The translations under genes were made by a program, and so were the position numbers. Of a stretch of DNA of 64,000 nt, positions 55,680 to 64,000 are shown piece after piece; positions within the stretch are counted from its first letter, which is position 1; each line of letters starts with the position of its first letter. The notes under the pieces are model-generated. The model did no database searches. It was given only the letters and a program-made list of their open reading frames with translations, and had not been told where the DNA came from. The DNA is from Pseudoalteromonas sp. R3 (GTDB lineage Bacteria > Pseudomonadota > Gammaproteobacteria > Enterobacterales > Alteromonadaceae). The stretch spans positions 3,348,001-3,412,000 of the forward strand of contig NZ_CP034835.1 in NCBI RefSeq assembly GCF_004014715.1, given 5' to 3'.

Positions 55680-57208
55680 CGGCAGTAACGCGCAAACAAA
55701 CTACTCACGGTTGCGGCTGTCGGCTTACCATGCTGCCAGTCGCCGCCTTCAACACCACTGCCGGCAATGTCCATGTGAACATAAGGCAAAGGTAGCTCAG
55801 CATCACAGCCATGTTTGTCCAGACCGCCAACAATTGCCAAAAAGGCCATTGGAAACTGGTGACCACGAGCAGTAACTGCTGACGGTGCGTTGTTACTCGA
55901 CAGTACGTCATCTGCCAAAGTGCGAGGCTGAACAAAGTCGTAGTCCTCGCGGCGGCTGCGCGACACTTCAGCGCAGTCAGCCCACAAATCGCCTAAATCG
56001 GCAAGCTGGCGAGATACCTGTTGGGCGCGTGCCGGACCATTTTCAACATAGGCGCTGTATGGACCCATTGCGCGTGCTGCGTGACCAGTCAGTGTTGCTA
56101 CGGTAAAGAGCTCCGGGTTCACCTCATGCTTGGCCATATCTTTTAGCTCGCTCAGCAGATCACCCATTGCCAGACGTCCTTCCGCATCGGTGTTGCCAAT
56201 CCGAACTTTTACTCCTTCACGGCAGGTGATTATCTCATCCGGAACAAAGCAGTCAGAGCCAATTGAGTTACGTACCACAGCCAGGTAGGCAATCACTTTA
56301 ACGCCTTTTGACTGGAAATCTGCCACAGACTTCATAAAGCCCGCCACAGAAGCCGCACCACCTTTATCACGGCTCATCCCGGCCATAAAGCCACCGACTT
56401 TGAGGTCAGCACCACCCGTATCATACACCAGGCCCTTGCCTACAAACATCAGCGTACGCTCCACCTCTCCTTCTGGTGTGTATACCAGCTTCACCACTCG
56501 CGGGTGATGACGCTCTACCGCATAAGATGCACGGGCAACGGTACCCAGCATAGGATATTCCTGATCGATAGTCGCAGGATCTGCCACAACTTCAACACTA
56601 ACACTTGTGCCCTTGAACAGCTCAACACAGTAATCAGCAAACTTAGGAGGAGCCATACGCTCAGGCTCTGTACCACACAAATCACGGGCCGCATACTGGC
56701 CTGCTGCAATGGCATTAAGCTGTCGACACTGCTCTTCACTTGCTCCCAGCAGCGCGATTGATTCGACGGGCTCTATGGAAGGGCCACGGTATTCACGTGC
56801 CTCAAGAGGCTGCCACAGTGCCTGACAGGCTCCCAGGTAGGTCACTTCAAGCGCATTCTGATATCGTGCTTCACTGGGTACTCCTGCAACAACCAGAACG
56901 GGTTTAACAGCACCTGCGGCTTTGGCTTCCTGGATACCCGCTTTGCCCGCCTCAAAAAAGCGACGTACATCGTCATAGTCACGGTTCAGTGGGCCAGTCG
57001 GCGACACAATAAGGCGCTTGCCAGGCACACCTTCAGCCAATAGCACGCTCGCTTTGGTGCGTAGTCGAGCATCAACAGCCAGGTAAGGTGCCGCGGCGCT
57101 ATTTAGCTCAGAAAAAGCGAGTTCAGACACATCGGAAGTAACGACGATGACGGCATCGGCGTCCTGAATTTGCCAGTCATTGACCGACAGAGCAAGAGGG
57201 AAAGACAT
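55676..57208 (-). CDS. M17 leucyl aminopeptidase family protein
   Basis: A 510-residue cytoplasmic aminopeptidase. The M17 metal site and signature are visible: [28 protein letters not shown], and [17 protein letters not shown]. The variations from PepA (for example KVGG in place of KP..) place it in the divergent PepA-like family rather than canonical PepA. It should be a two-metal exopeptidase acting on peptides imported or produced inside the cell. It precedes the CstA-family gene on the same strand, with a 158-bp gap. Confidence 0.9.
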   Translation of the reverse strand: MSFPLALSVNDWQIQDADAVIVVTSDVSELAFSELNSAAAPYLAVDARLRTKASVLLAEGVPGKRLIVSPTGPLNRDYDDVRRFFEAGKAGIQEAKAAGAVKPVLVVAGVPSEARYQNALEVTYLGACQALWQPLEAREYRGPSIEPVESIALLGASEEQCRQLNAIAAGQYAARDLCGTEPERMAPPKFADYCVELFKGTSVSVEVVADPATIDQEYPMLGTVARASYAVERHHPRVVKLVYTPEGEVERTLMFVGKGLVYDTGGADLKVGGFMAGMSRDKGGAASVAGFMKSVADFQSKGVKVIAYLAVVRNSIGSDCFVPDEIITCREGVKVRIGNTDAEGRLAMGDLLSELKDMAKHEVNPELFTVATLTGHAARAMGPYSAYVENGPARAQQVSRQLADLGDLWADCAEVSRSRREDYDFVQPRTLADDVLSSNNAPSAVTARGHQFPMAFLAIVGGLDKHGCDAELPLPYVHMDIAGSGVEGGDWQHGKPTAATVSSLFARYCR

Positions 57209-57366
57209 ATAATCAGCCCTTGGTTATTTTAATCCTGGGCTGATTATCGGTTATTTGCTGGCAAGAACCAAGACCATCAAGGTAAATACGCGCTTAAGCA
57301 CAGGATAATGCGCTATCACGTTGAATAGCGCTGACACTCAACACCTTTGCACCCTGATCCTGTCAT

Positions 57367-59058
57367 TTAGTCGGGCTGCGATGTCGCTTCGGTGTCTTTT
57401 TGTAGCTTGAGTTTACTGACCACAGACCAGGCTTCAAGCATAACCAGTACACTGACAACAAGTACCACAATATCGAGGCCAACCAACAGCCAGTTACCCT
57501 GCTCATAGTATTCACCGAGCTTTATCACTCCGGCGAAAAAAGCCATCAGGATCACAAAAGTCATAGGGATCAGGGTAAACTTGGCAGGGCGACCCAGTTT
57601 AATCAGGTAAACAGAAATCACCAGTAAAGTCAGACTTGCGAGGATCTGGTTGGTGGAGCCAAACAGTGGCCAGATAATCATACCGCCGCTACCCGATGCC
57701 CCACCAGCACCAAATGCCAGCAACAAGCAACACCCGACAGCAACCAAAGTGGCAAGTACGCCATTTTTCAGTGCATTCAGTTGGTAGATCTCTCCCCATT
57801 CCTGAATAATATAACGCTGTAGGCGTACACCAGAGTCCATCGTGGTACCCGCAAATAATACCACCATCACCGCCAGCAGGGTCGAGGCGATTTCCACCGA
57901 TAGTCCCCAGCCATTGCTGATCAGATTCGCGCCTCCCTGAATAAAGGCGCCCACACTACCAGCGCCAAGATGACTGTATATTTCATGCCACTCTTCAGGC
58001 GATACCGCCAGCATAACACCACTTACGGCCACCAAAGTGATCAGGGCCAGCGACCCCTCACCCACAGCACCCAGATAACCAACAAAACGGCCATCCGTCT
58101 CTTTGTCTAGCTGTTTGGAACTGGTGCCAGAGGATACAATTCCGTGAAATCCGGATACGGCTCCACAAGCAATGGTTACGAACAACAAAGGAATAATACT
58201 CGGTGTATCCACTGCCGTCTGAGTATTAAATGCCGGCGCCGTAATATCAGGCATCACCACAAATACCGCACCATAGAGCAATACCAGACCGACCAGCAGT
58301 TGCATGCCATTAATAAAGTCTCTCGGCTGCAGCAACATCCAGACAGGTAACAAAGATGCAACGGCGGCATAGATAAACAAGATAATGATCCAGTTTGCTT
58401 TGTCTGCCAGACCAAACAACTCGCTGGGCAGTGCCAGCGGCATACCCGACCCCACATAAATACTGGCATACAAGATGGCTACCCCAATCACGCACAAGGG
58501 TACCAACGGCACCTGGCGTTTGAGCAACTGACCAATGACCAGTGCAACCAGAATCGCAGCCCACGCGGGGAATACGGCACTGGGGTTGGCTACAAAAGAG
58601 TTGGCAATCACCACCCCAAAAACCGCATTGACCATCAACAGGACCAAAAAGACCACAATCATAAATAATGACCGGGTGCGCTTTCCTATCACAGTTTCAG
58701 ACAAAGCGCCCATAGACTTACCCTTGTGACGGGCACTGGCCCAAAGGGCACCCATATCATGCACACCAGCAAAAAAAATGGTGCCAAACACCACCCACAA
58801 AACGGCTGGCACCCAGCCCCAATATACTGCTATGGCTGGGCCAACAATAGGCGCCGCCCCGGCTACAGATGTGAAATGGTGTCCCCAGAGAACGACTTTG
58901 TTGGTTGGTACATAGTCTACTCCATCGTTTAACTCATGTGCCGGTGTCACGAACTTATCGTCCATTTTAAATATTTTTTCGGCGATGAATTTTGAGTAGA
59001 CAAACCAGCCAAACAGCATACCCAGTATGCCAAACAGCACGATCATGATTGACTGCAT
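57367..59058 (-). CDS. CstA-family carbon starvation/peptide-pyruvate transporter
   Basis: A 563-residue multi-spanning inner-membrane protein of the CstA family, whose members import pyruvate or peptides. The start at the ATG at 59058 has a gggggaa ribosome site. Conserved blocks include DDKFVTPAHELNDGVDYVPTNKVVLWGHHFTSVAGAAPIVGPAIA (beginning at about residue 36, only its start and end are diagnostic here), CGAVSGFHGIVSSGTSSKQL and SGGMIIWPLFGSTNQILASLTL. It is shorter than E. coli CstA (701), as in the second CstA subfamily. A 205-bp repeat lies in its upstream region. Confidence 0.9.
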   Translation of the reverse strand: MQSIMIVLFGILGMLFGWFVYSKFIAEKIFKMDDKFVTPAHELNDGVDYVPTNKVVLWGHHFTSVAGAAPIVGPAIAVYWGWVPAVLWVVFGTIFFAGVHDMGALWASARHKGKSMGALSETVIGKRTRSLFMIVVFLVLLMVNAVFGVVIANSFVANPSAVFPAWAAILVALVIGQLLKRQVPLVPLCVIGVAILYASIYVGSGMPLALPSELFGLADKANWIIILFIYAAVASLLPVWMLLQPRDFINGMQLLVGLVLLYGAVFVVMPDITAPAFNTQTAVDTPSIIPLLFVTIACGAVSGFHGIVSSGTSSKQLDKETDGRFVGYLGAVGEGSLALITLVAVSGVMLAVSPEEWHEIYSHLGAGSVGAFIQGGANLISNGWGLSVEIASTLLAVMVVLFAGTTMDSGVRLQRYIIQEWGEIYQLNALKNGVLATLVAVGCCLLLAFGAGGASGSGGMIIWPLFGSTNQILASLTLLVISVYLIKLGRPAKFTLIPMTFVILMAFFAGVIKLGEYYEQGNWLLVGLDIVVLVVSVLVMLEAWSVVSKLKLQKDTEATSQPD

Positions 59059-59167
59059 TGTATTCCCCCTATTGTTGTTATTAATGGTCACTTTATATCT
59101 GTTCGTTATTACTCAGCGCACAACCCGCTCAGTCATACAACAGACAAAAGTCACTAAAGCACAGTTA

Positions 59168-59372
59168 TACCAATTTGTTTAATTAAGTGTTCTATTTTGA
59201 GGCGAGAACATATCGTCGATAACACCGCTCTCGCGTCCTGCTATCGCTGAGGCACCTACATCCATGTAGGCGAGAAAAAATTCGCTATTTAGTTGTTCTA
59301 AATGAGAAATTTTTAGCACCGTTAGCGGCATATTTGCTCCTTCAAATTGAACAGGTATTAAGTGAAATTGGT
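59168..59372. mobile_element. 205-bp MITE-like intergenic repeat
   Basis: A non-coding element in the 470-bp gap between the CstA-family gene and dinB. Its ends are inverted: TACCAATTTG... on the left and ...AAATTGGTA on the right, with about 37 bp of imperfect terminal inverted repeat sharing taccaattt, ttaat, gttc and attttgaggag-like blocks. The interior has a palindrome cctacatccatgtagg (59252-59267) and gagaaaaaattcgctattt opposite aaatgagaaatttttagc. The flanks share TA, a possible target duplication. No transposase is encoded. The remaining gap (59373-59527) holds nothing I can name. Confidence 0.7.
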
Positions 59373-59527
59373 ATTATTATCGTCTCACCATCAAGTTTAG
59401 CCTGCCCAGTGCTATTAAACACATCTGGCAACGGGCCATAACCCACGAAACGACGTTCCTGTTAAATCGGTTGGCTAATACCCTAGCACACAGGCATATA
59501 ATCGCAGAGAGGTGACACAGTTATCTT

Positions 59528-60597
59528 TTAGTCTAAGGTCGGAACGTCAAACAAGCCTAACTGAGCCTGGCAGGATGAACTCTCACCCAGACCCAACTGA
59601 ATGCCGATCAGCCTGACCGGTTTACTGCCAAAGCGTTCTACAGCCTGCTCCAGCAAGGTGAGTAACACGCCCTCATCAATCTCATGATACTGGCATTCTT
59701 TGGTGGTTTGCGAAAAGTCATAAAACTTTACCTTAACGCCCAGCTTATTGAAGGTTCTCGTCCCACGGTAGGGCTCAGAACGCCTGTGTAGTTCAGGTAA
59801 TAAACGCTGGCGAAGAATCTCTTTGAGCGCATCCAGGCTTTGAATGTCTTTTTCAAACGTGGTCTCAACCCCGACGGATTTACGAACACGTTCAGTTTCT
59901 ACTTTGCGCTCATCTATACCCTGGCAACGCCGCCACAATACATCACCAAATTTACCGAAGCGATCCGTCATCTGTGCGCGACTCATGGCTTTAACATCCC
60001 GGCCATATTGCAGTCCCATAGCCAGCAGTTTTTCATGGGTGACTTTACCCACACCCGGGATTTTTTTCAGTGGCAGTGTATCGATAAACGCAGCCACGTC
60101 ATTGGGAGTGATCACATACTGGCCATTGGGTTTATTCTCATCACTGGCGATTTTGGCCAGGAATTTAATGGGGGCAATCCCGGCAGAGGCGGTTAAACCT
60201 GTTTCGTGAAAAATGTCACTGCGGATCTGCTGAGCAATTAATGTGGCGCTTCCCTGATACAAAGCGCATTCAGTTACATCCAGGTAAGCTTCATCCAGGG
60301 ACAATGGTTCAATCAACTCAGTATAGCGGGCAAAAATTGTTCGTATTTGCGCCGATACCGCTTTGTAAACCGACATCCGGCCTGGCACAATCACCAGCTC
60401 AGGGCACAGTTGTTTGGCCTTATAGTTAGACATGGCTGAGCGCACCCCATATTGGCGGGCAATATAATTGGCTGTCGACAGTACACCACGGTGGCTGTTC
60501 CCCCAATCGCAATGGGGACATCCGCAAGCGCAGGGTTGTCTCGCATTTCTACGGCGGCATAAAAGCAGTCCATATCAACATGGATAAACTTACGCAT
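59528..60597 (-). pseudogene. dinB: DNA polymerase IV, frameshifted in this sequence
   Basis: DinB is the error-prone Y-family polymerase for lesion bypass. The first 34 codons ([20 protein letters not shown], with catalytic Asp8) lie in one frame and the remaining protein in another: EPLSLDEAYLDVT with the second acidic pair, ASAGIAPIKFLAKIAS, PGVGKVTHEKL and a little-finger domain ending LGLFDVPTLD. Adding one base to the C-run at 60500-60504 restores [29 protein letters not shown] LexA box overlaps the upstream region, so the gene is SOS-controlled. The break is probably a homopolymer error. Confidence 0.92.
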
Positions 60598-60608
60598 GAT
60601 CTCGAAGA

Positions 60609-60624
60609 CTGGTTATTTATACAG
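60609..60624 (-). promoter_or_regulatory. LexA (SOS) box of dinB
   Basis: CTGTATAAATAACCAG on the minus strand, the CTG-N10-CAG SOS operator with an AT-rich centre, ending 11 bp before the dinB start codon. A repressor there would block transcription or early elongation. Confidence 0.75.
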
Positions 60625-60789
60625 TTATTATGTGCAAAGAATCTCACTATGGCAATACGATTGAATATTTTTTGTCACCGCACACGATCTGTATTTTATT
60701 TGGAAATACTCTAAACTGGTCAGACAATGCCTGCGTATCTATCGCTCACTAAGCCGATACGCCAGACCTATTAAACACAAGGAGCATTT

Positions 60790-61841
60790 ATGAAGTACAG
60801 CCGCCTGGGTCATTCCAATTTAGAGGTGTCACGTGTCTGTTTGGGCAGCATGACATGGGGTGTGCAGAACAATCAGCACGACGCCGATGAGCAAATCAAC
60901 TATGCACTTGCGCAGGGTATCAATTTTATCGATACCGCAGAGATGTATGCCGTTCCTCCCTCGCCAGAAACCTATGGCAAAACCGAGGAAATCATAGGAG
61001 ACTGGTTACGTCGTCACCCGGAAAAACGTCAGGATATTATCATCGCGACAAAGATTGCTGGCTCGGGCCTGGCCTGGATCCGCGGTGGTGCGCCTATCTC
61101 GGCAAAAGCCATAGTGCAGGCTGTGGATGCCTCACTAAAGCGCTTACAAACCGACTACATAGATGTTTACCAGTTGCATTGGCCAAACAGAACATCCCCA
61201 CACTTTTCCAAACACTGGCCAGGAATGATCTCTTTCAGTGATGTATCAACTGAGCAGCATAAAGCGGATATGCTTGAGATTCTGAGGGCTCTCAAACAGT
61301 GCATCGACGCGGGCAAAATTCGCCACTGGGGGCTGTCCAATGACACGCCATGGGGATCAACACGTACCTGCAGTTAGCACAACAACACCAGCTACCTCGG
61401 CCCGTTTCCATTCAAAATGAATTCAACCTGCTGCACGCTAAAGACTGGCCGTATATTATTGAGAATTGCGTACATGAAGACATTGCTTACCTGCCCTGGT
61501 CACCCATTGCAGGGGGCGCATTGTCAGGCAAGTATCTGGGCGGCGCAAGACCGCACGGCTCACGTTGGACATTGATCCAGCGCAATGGCCTCTTCCGTGA
61601 TACGCAGTTTTCTCAGGAGGCCACAGCCGCCTACCTGGAGATTGCCAAAGAGCATCAAATTAGCGCCGCACAGCTCGCACTTGCCTGGTGTGATCAAGTC
61701 GATGGCGTCACGTCGACGATCATAGGTGCAACCACCATGGCGCAGCTAAAAGAAAATATCAAAGCATTCGATATGACTCTGCCACCTGAGGCTTTAGCTG
61801 AGATTGATACGGTACTAAAAACTTACCCTCTACCCTATTAA
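60790..61841 (+). pseudogene. tas: Tas-like NADP(H)-dependent aldo/keto reductase, frameshifted in this sequence
   Basis: A ~350-residue aldo/keto reductase resembling E. coli Tas. The first frame has RLGHSNLEVSRVCLGSMTWG, INFIDTAEMYAVPPSPET (active-site Asp and Tyr) and DYIDVYQLHWPNRTSP. The second has IQNEFNLLHAKDW and the C-terminal VTSTIIGATTMAQLKENI cofactor loop. The break lies at GGGG (61352-61355); one more G joins GLSNDTPWG to INTYLQLA. Ribosome site aaggag precedes the ATG by six bases. The physiological substrate is unknown. The break is probably a homopolymer error. Confidence 0.9.
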
Positions 61842-61936
61842 CACGTACCCGAACAACCACATGCCCGGCTGAGCTGGCTGGGCATTTTTGCCTCTCCCTA
61901 AATGTGCTAGAATCAGCGCCTTTTGTGGACTTTAAA

Positions 61937-62455
61937 ATGCGCGTTCTTAATCCAACCCCCGCGACGCCTTTGCCGGGCAGTTGCTTTACTCGACCAGCGA
62001 CTCGAGCAATCATCACCAGTCAGTCGCGAATATTACTACTCTATACACAAAGATATGACGACTACTCTCTGCCTGGTGGTGGTGTTGATGAGGGTGAATC
62101 TCTGATCGATGCGTTAGTGCGTGAAGTCAAAGAAGAAACAGGTGCCCGTACCGTCACCAACGTGATTCCTTTTGGCGTCTACGAAGAATATCAACGCTGG
62201 CATAAGCCGGACTATGACACTGTCCATATTGTTTCTCATTGCTACGTATGTGATATTTGCGGCGAATTTGATGAGCCCGAAATGGAGCACTACGAAGTAA
62301 ATAATGGTATGCAGCCACAATGGGTTGAGATTTCTCAGGCAATTGCGCACAACGAAGCTGTGTTGGCTAATAGCGATAAACAAGGGCAATCACTACTTCG
62401 TGAAACGCGGCTACTGCGAATGATAGCGACCGAGCTGATGCAACTGAACTTTTGA
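61937..62455 (+). CDS. NUDIX hydrolase
   Basis: A 172-residue pyrophosphohydrolase of the MutT/Nudix family. The Nudix box matches GX5EX7REUXEEXGU perfectly at residues 48-70 (GGVDEGESLIDALVREVKEET, then GA). The substrate cannot be told from sequence. I start it at MRVLNPTPAT (61937); an 11-codon upstream extension has no ribosome site. It lies 95 bp after the aldo/keto reductase and may be separately expressed. Confidence 0.9.
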   Translation: MRVLNPTPATPLPGSCFTRPATRAIITSQSRILLLYTQRYDDYSLPGGGVDEGESLIDALVREVKEETGARTVTNVIPFGVYEEYQRWHKPDYDTVHIVSHCYVCDICGEFDEPEMEHYEVNNGMQPQWVEISQAIAHNEAVLANSDKQGQSLLRETRLLRMIATELMQLNF

Positions 62456-62526
62456 CAAAGGACAAGGTCATAACTGTGTTTTGAGTATAAGCCAGAGTCA
62501 TTATATAAACACACTAGGGAAAAGTG

Positions 62527-63252
62527 ATGCGTTCGTGGGTCGTTGCAATTGTTGTGTCTGTTGCCAGCCATCTGGGCTTATTGTGGCTACTGGCTCAACA
62601 CACTGCGTTTATTCCCACTATTACACCTCAGCAAAGCATGAAAACGTATCTGGTGGTGGAACGCCCTGAAAAACCTAAGCCTGTTGTTGCTTTCGAATCC
62701 GCTACAAAAAAACTAAAGCCCGTAAGTAACATAGAGGGACCAGCCAGGCAGTTAGTGGAGCCGAAAGGCCAACCCTCTGCCATCGTGCCTGAGACTACAA
62801 CCACCACCAAACCTGTCACACCGCCTAAAGCCACAGAAGCCCCACAATCACAACAACAGACTGAAGCACCAGACAATACAGATAACAACAAACCATACAA
62901 ACACATCGACCCCGCACTGGGGCTGTCTCGCCTGCGTATACAACAGCAACAGCTCAACCAGCAAATAGCAGGTGATGCGCCTACAGGGCAACCTCAACCA
63001 CAGAGGCTGGGTGTGCCGAAGTCACACCTGTCCAAAAATCAAACACTACGCCAAGTAGAATCTCAGAATCAAATATTTACTGAATATCGCAAGGGAGACC
63101 GTTGCTACAAAGAAGTTCAGGGAGATCCCAATAACCCGCCCCCAGAGGGATTTGCCAAAAACTGGCTCACGATGAGCAGCACCTGTGACAAAAATGCTAT
63201 CACGGATGCCTATGATGCGGCGATGGGCAAATGGTTGGACAAAAACCGTTAA
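62527..63252 (+). CDS. membrane-anchored proline/glutamine-rich protein of unknown function
   Basis: An unrecognised 241-residue protein. Residues 4-21 form a hydrophobic N-terminal segment (SWVVAIVVSVASHLGLLW) that probably anchors it in the inner membrane with the rest in the periplasm. A low-complexity region follows (Pro, Thr, Lys, Gln; about residues 45-130) like the linker of TonB or TolA. The C-terminal ~80 residues have two Cys (DRCYKEV and SSTCDKN) that could form a disulphide. The architecture resembles a periplasm-spanning energy-coupling protein, but the C-terminal domain is not TonB. No exbBD genes are nearby. Start may be GTG 62524 or ATG 62527. Confidence 0.65.
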   Translation: MRSWVVAIVVSVASHLGLLWLLAQHTAFIPTITPQQSMKTYLVVERPEKPKPVVAFESATKKLKPVSNIEGPARQLVEPKGQPSAIVPETTTTTKPVTPPKATEAPQSQQQTEAPDNTDNNKPYKHIDPALGLSRLRIQQQQLNQQIAGDAPTGQPQPQRLGVPKSHLSKNQTLRQVESQNQIFTEYRKGDRCYKEVQGDPNNPPPEGFAKNWLTMSSTCDKNAITDAYDAAMGKWLDKNR

Positions 63253-63394
63253 TCCTGATGGCACTTATTTCGTCATTTTGGTTGAGCAAATGCACTCAGA
63301 TCAAAACAATGTCTGCTTTAACTCGCAACCTGCCTTTAAAGCGATTAATATTTAGCAGATAACCCGCCATCATTAGGCAAGTCAAGGAGTTAGT

Positions 63395-64000
63395 ATGAGC
63401 ATTAAGCGGATAAACCAGTTCTTTAACCCCCGCTCGGTGGCCGTAATTGGCGCTTCAAGCAACCCAGACAGAGCTGGTAATGTTGTGATGCGTAACCTGC
63501 TGCATGGCGGCTTCAAAGGGCCCATTATGCCCGTTACGCCAAAGTACTCTGCCGTTCAGGGTGTGCTCGCCTACCCGACAATCGCCGACTTGCCGCAGGT
63601 ACCGGATCTGGCGGTAATCTGTACCAACAAATCCACTCTTATACAGGTACTGACAGACCTCGCAGAGCGGGGGTGTAAAAATGTCATCATTGTCGCAGCC
63701 GGGCTGGATAGCGACCAAAAGGAACGATTACAGGCACTGGCAAGAGAAAAACAGATCACCCTGCTTGGCTCTAACAGCCTGGGGATGCTGGTTCCCCACC
63801 TGGGGCTGAATGCCAGCTTTTCTCATACCACCGCCGATGCGGGTAAACTGGCCTTTATCTCCCAGTCTGCCGCTGTGTGTTCAACCATATTGGACTGGGC
63901 TAAAAGTAAACATATCGGGTTTTCTTATTTTATCTCTTTGGGCGATAGCCTGGATATTGATTTTGACGAATTGCTCGACTTGTTTGGGCGGGACGCAAAA
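63395..64000 (+). CDS. Pat-type acyl-CoA synthetase/protein acetyltransferase (partial, runs off the window)
   Basis: The first 202 residues of an ADP-forming acyl-CoA synthetase-like protein, with the window ending mid-gene. The start has aaggag seven bases upstream. The CoA-binding domain is clear: FFNPRSVAVIGASSNPDRAGNVVMRNLL, GPIMPVTPKY and IAGLDS-type loops, then GSNSLGMLVPHLGLNASFS and LAFISQSAAV with the ISLGDSLDID loop. In gammaproteobacteria such proteins usually continue into an ATP-grasp domain and a C-terminal GNAT domain (Pat/YfiQ), acetylating acetyl-CoA synthetase. The downstream domains are not visible here. Confidence 0.85.
   Translation, partial: MSIKRINQFFNPRSVAVIGASSNPDRAGNVVMRNLLHGGFKGPIMPVTPKYSAVQGVLAYPTIADLPQVPDLAVICTNKSTLIQVLTDLAERGCKNVIIVAAGLDSDQKERLQALAREKQITLLGSNSLGMLVPHLGLNASFSHTTADAGKLAFISQSAAVCSTILDWAKSKHIGFSYFISLGDSLDIDFDELLDLFGRDAK

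Noticed and set aside
19375..61360. Pseudogenisation of tamA, radD, pgpA, dinB and others as a biological trait
   Set aside because: All breaks are one-base losses in homopolymers, with conserved sequence on both sides; sequencing error is the simpler explanation.

Overview
The window is ordinary chromosome from a gammaproteobacterium, most likely a Pseudoalteromonas or close Alteromonadales relative. This rests on gene content and order (dnaQ/rnhA/yafS/gloB/mltD, yqcA-truC-yqcC, syd/queF, nrdR-ribDE-ribBA-ribH-nusB-thiL-pgpA, thrABC, DUF3549/DUF3301, a tandem tRNA-Asp array), on moderate G+C, and on an abundant-looking 205-bp intergenic repeat. The genus is an inference from memory of the families; no database search was possible.

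Layout: 0-4 kb carries AT-rich, poorly characterised genes (DUF3703, an AraC regulator, two overlapping lipoprotein genes). 4.1-4.9 kb holds seven identical tRNA-Asp(GUC) genes in one operon with a near-consensus promoter. 5-11 kb is a replication/cell-wall/detoxification block. 11-18.9 kb is the yqcA-truC-yqcC ... syd/queF neighbourhood. Where E. coli carries csrB (between yqcC and syd), this genome has a ~1-kb minus-strand non-coding locus with a 79-bp tandem repeat whose transcript would place AGGA in loop after loop. I read it as a greatly enlarged CsrB, and it is the highlight of the window. 18.9-26.2 kb is a tightly overlapping tamA-tamB-binding-protein-peptidylprolyl isomerase operon. 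26.3-32.2 kb has an RraB-like protein, radD, an H-NS-like protein and a large propeller/GGDEF sensor. 32.2-38.1 kb is the riboflavin operon with nusB, thiL and pgpA; 38.2-39.5 kb is glyA; 39.7-44.6 kb is the threonine operon with its leader peptide and attenuator. 44.7-49 kb encodes a CheY-like regulator, a sensor kinase, RdgC and an HDOD protein. 49.3-59.1 kb encodes peptidases (M49, S9, M17), a HIT protein, a chemoreceptor and a CstA-family transporter. 59.5-64 kb has SOS-controlled dinB, a Tas-like aldo/keto reductase, a Nudix hydrolase, an unknown membrane-anchored protein and the start of a Pat-type acyl-CoA synthetase/acetyltransferase.

Six genes (peptidylprolyl isomerase, tamA, radD, pgpA, dinB, tas-like) are split by a frameshift, and a seventh (the binding protein) has a spurious tail. 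Every case is repaired by adding one base to a homopolymer run. That pattern suggests under-called homopolymers in the sequence rather than real gene decay, so these genes are probably intact in the organism.
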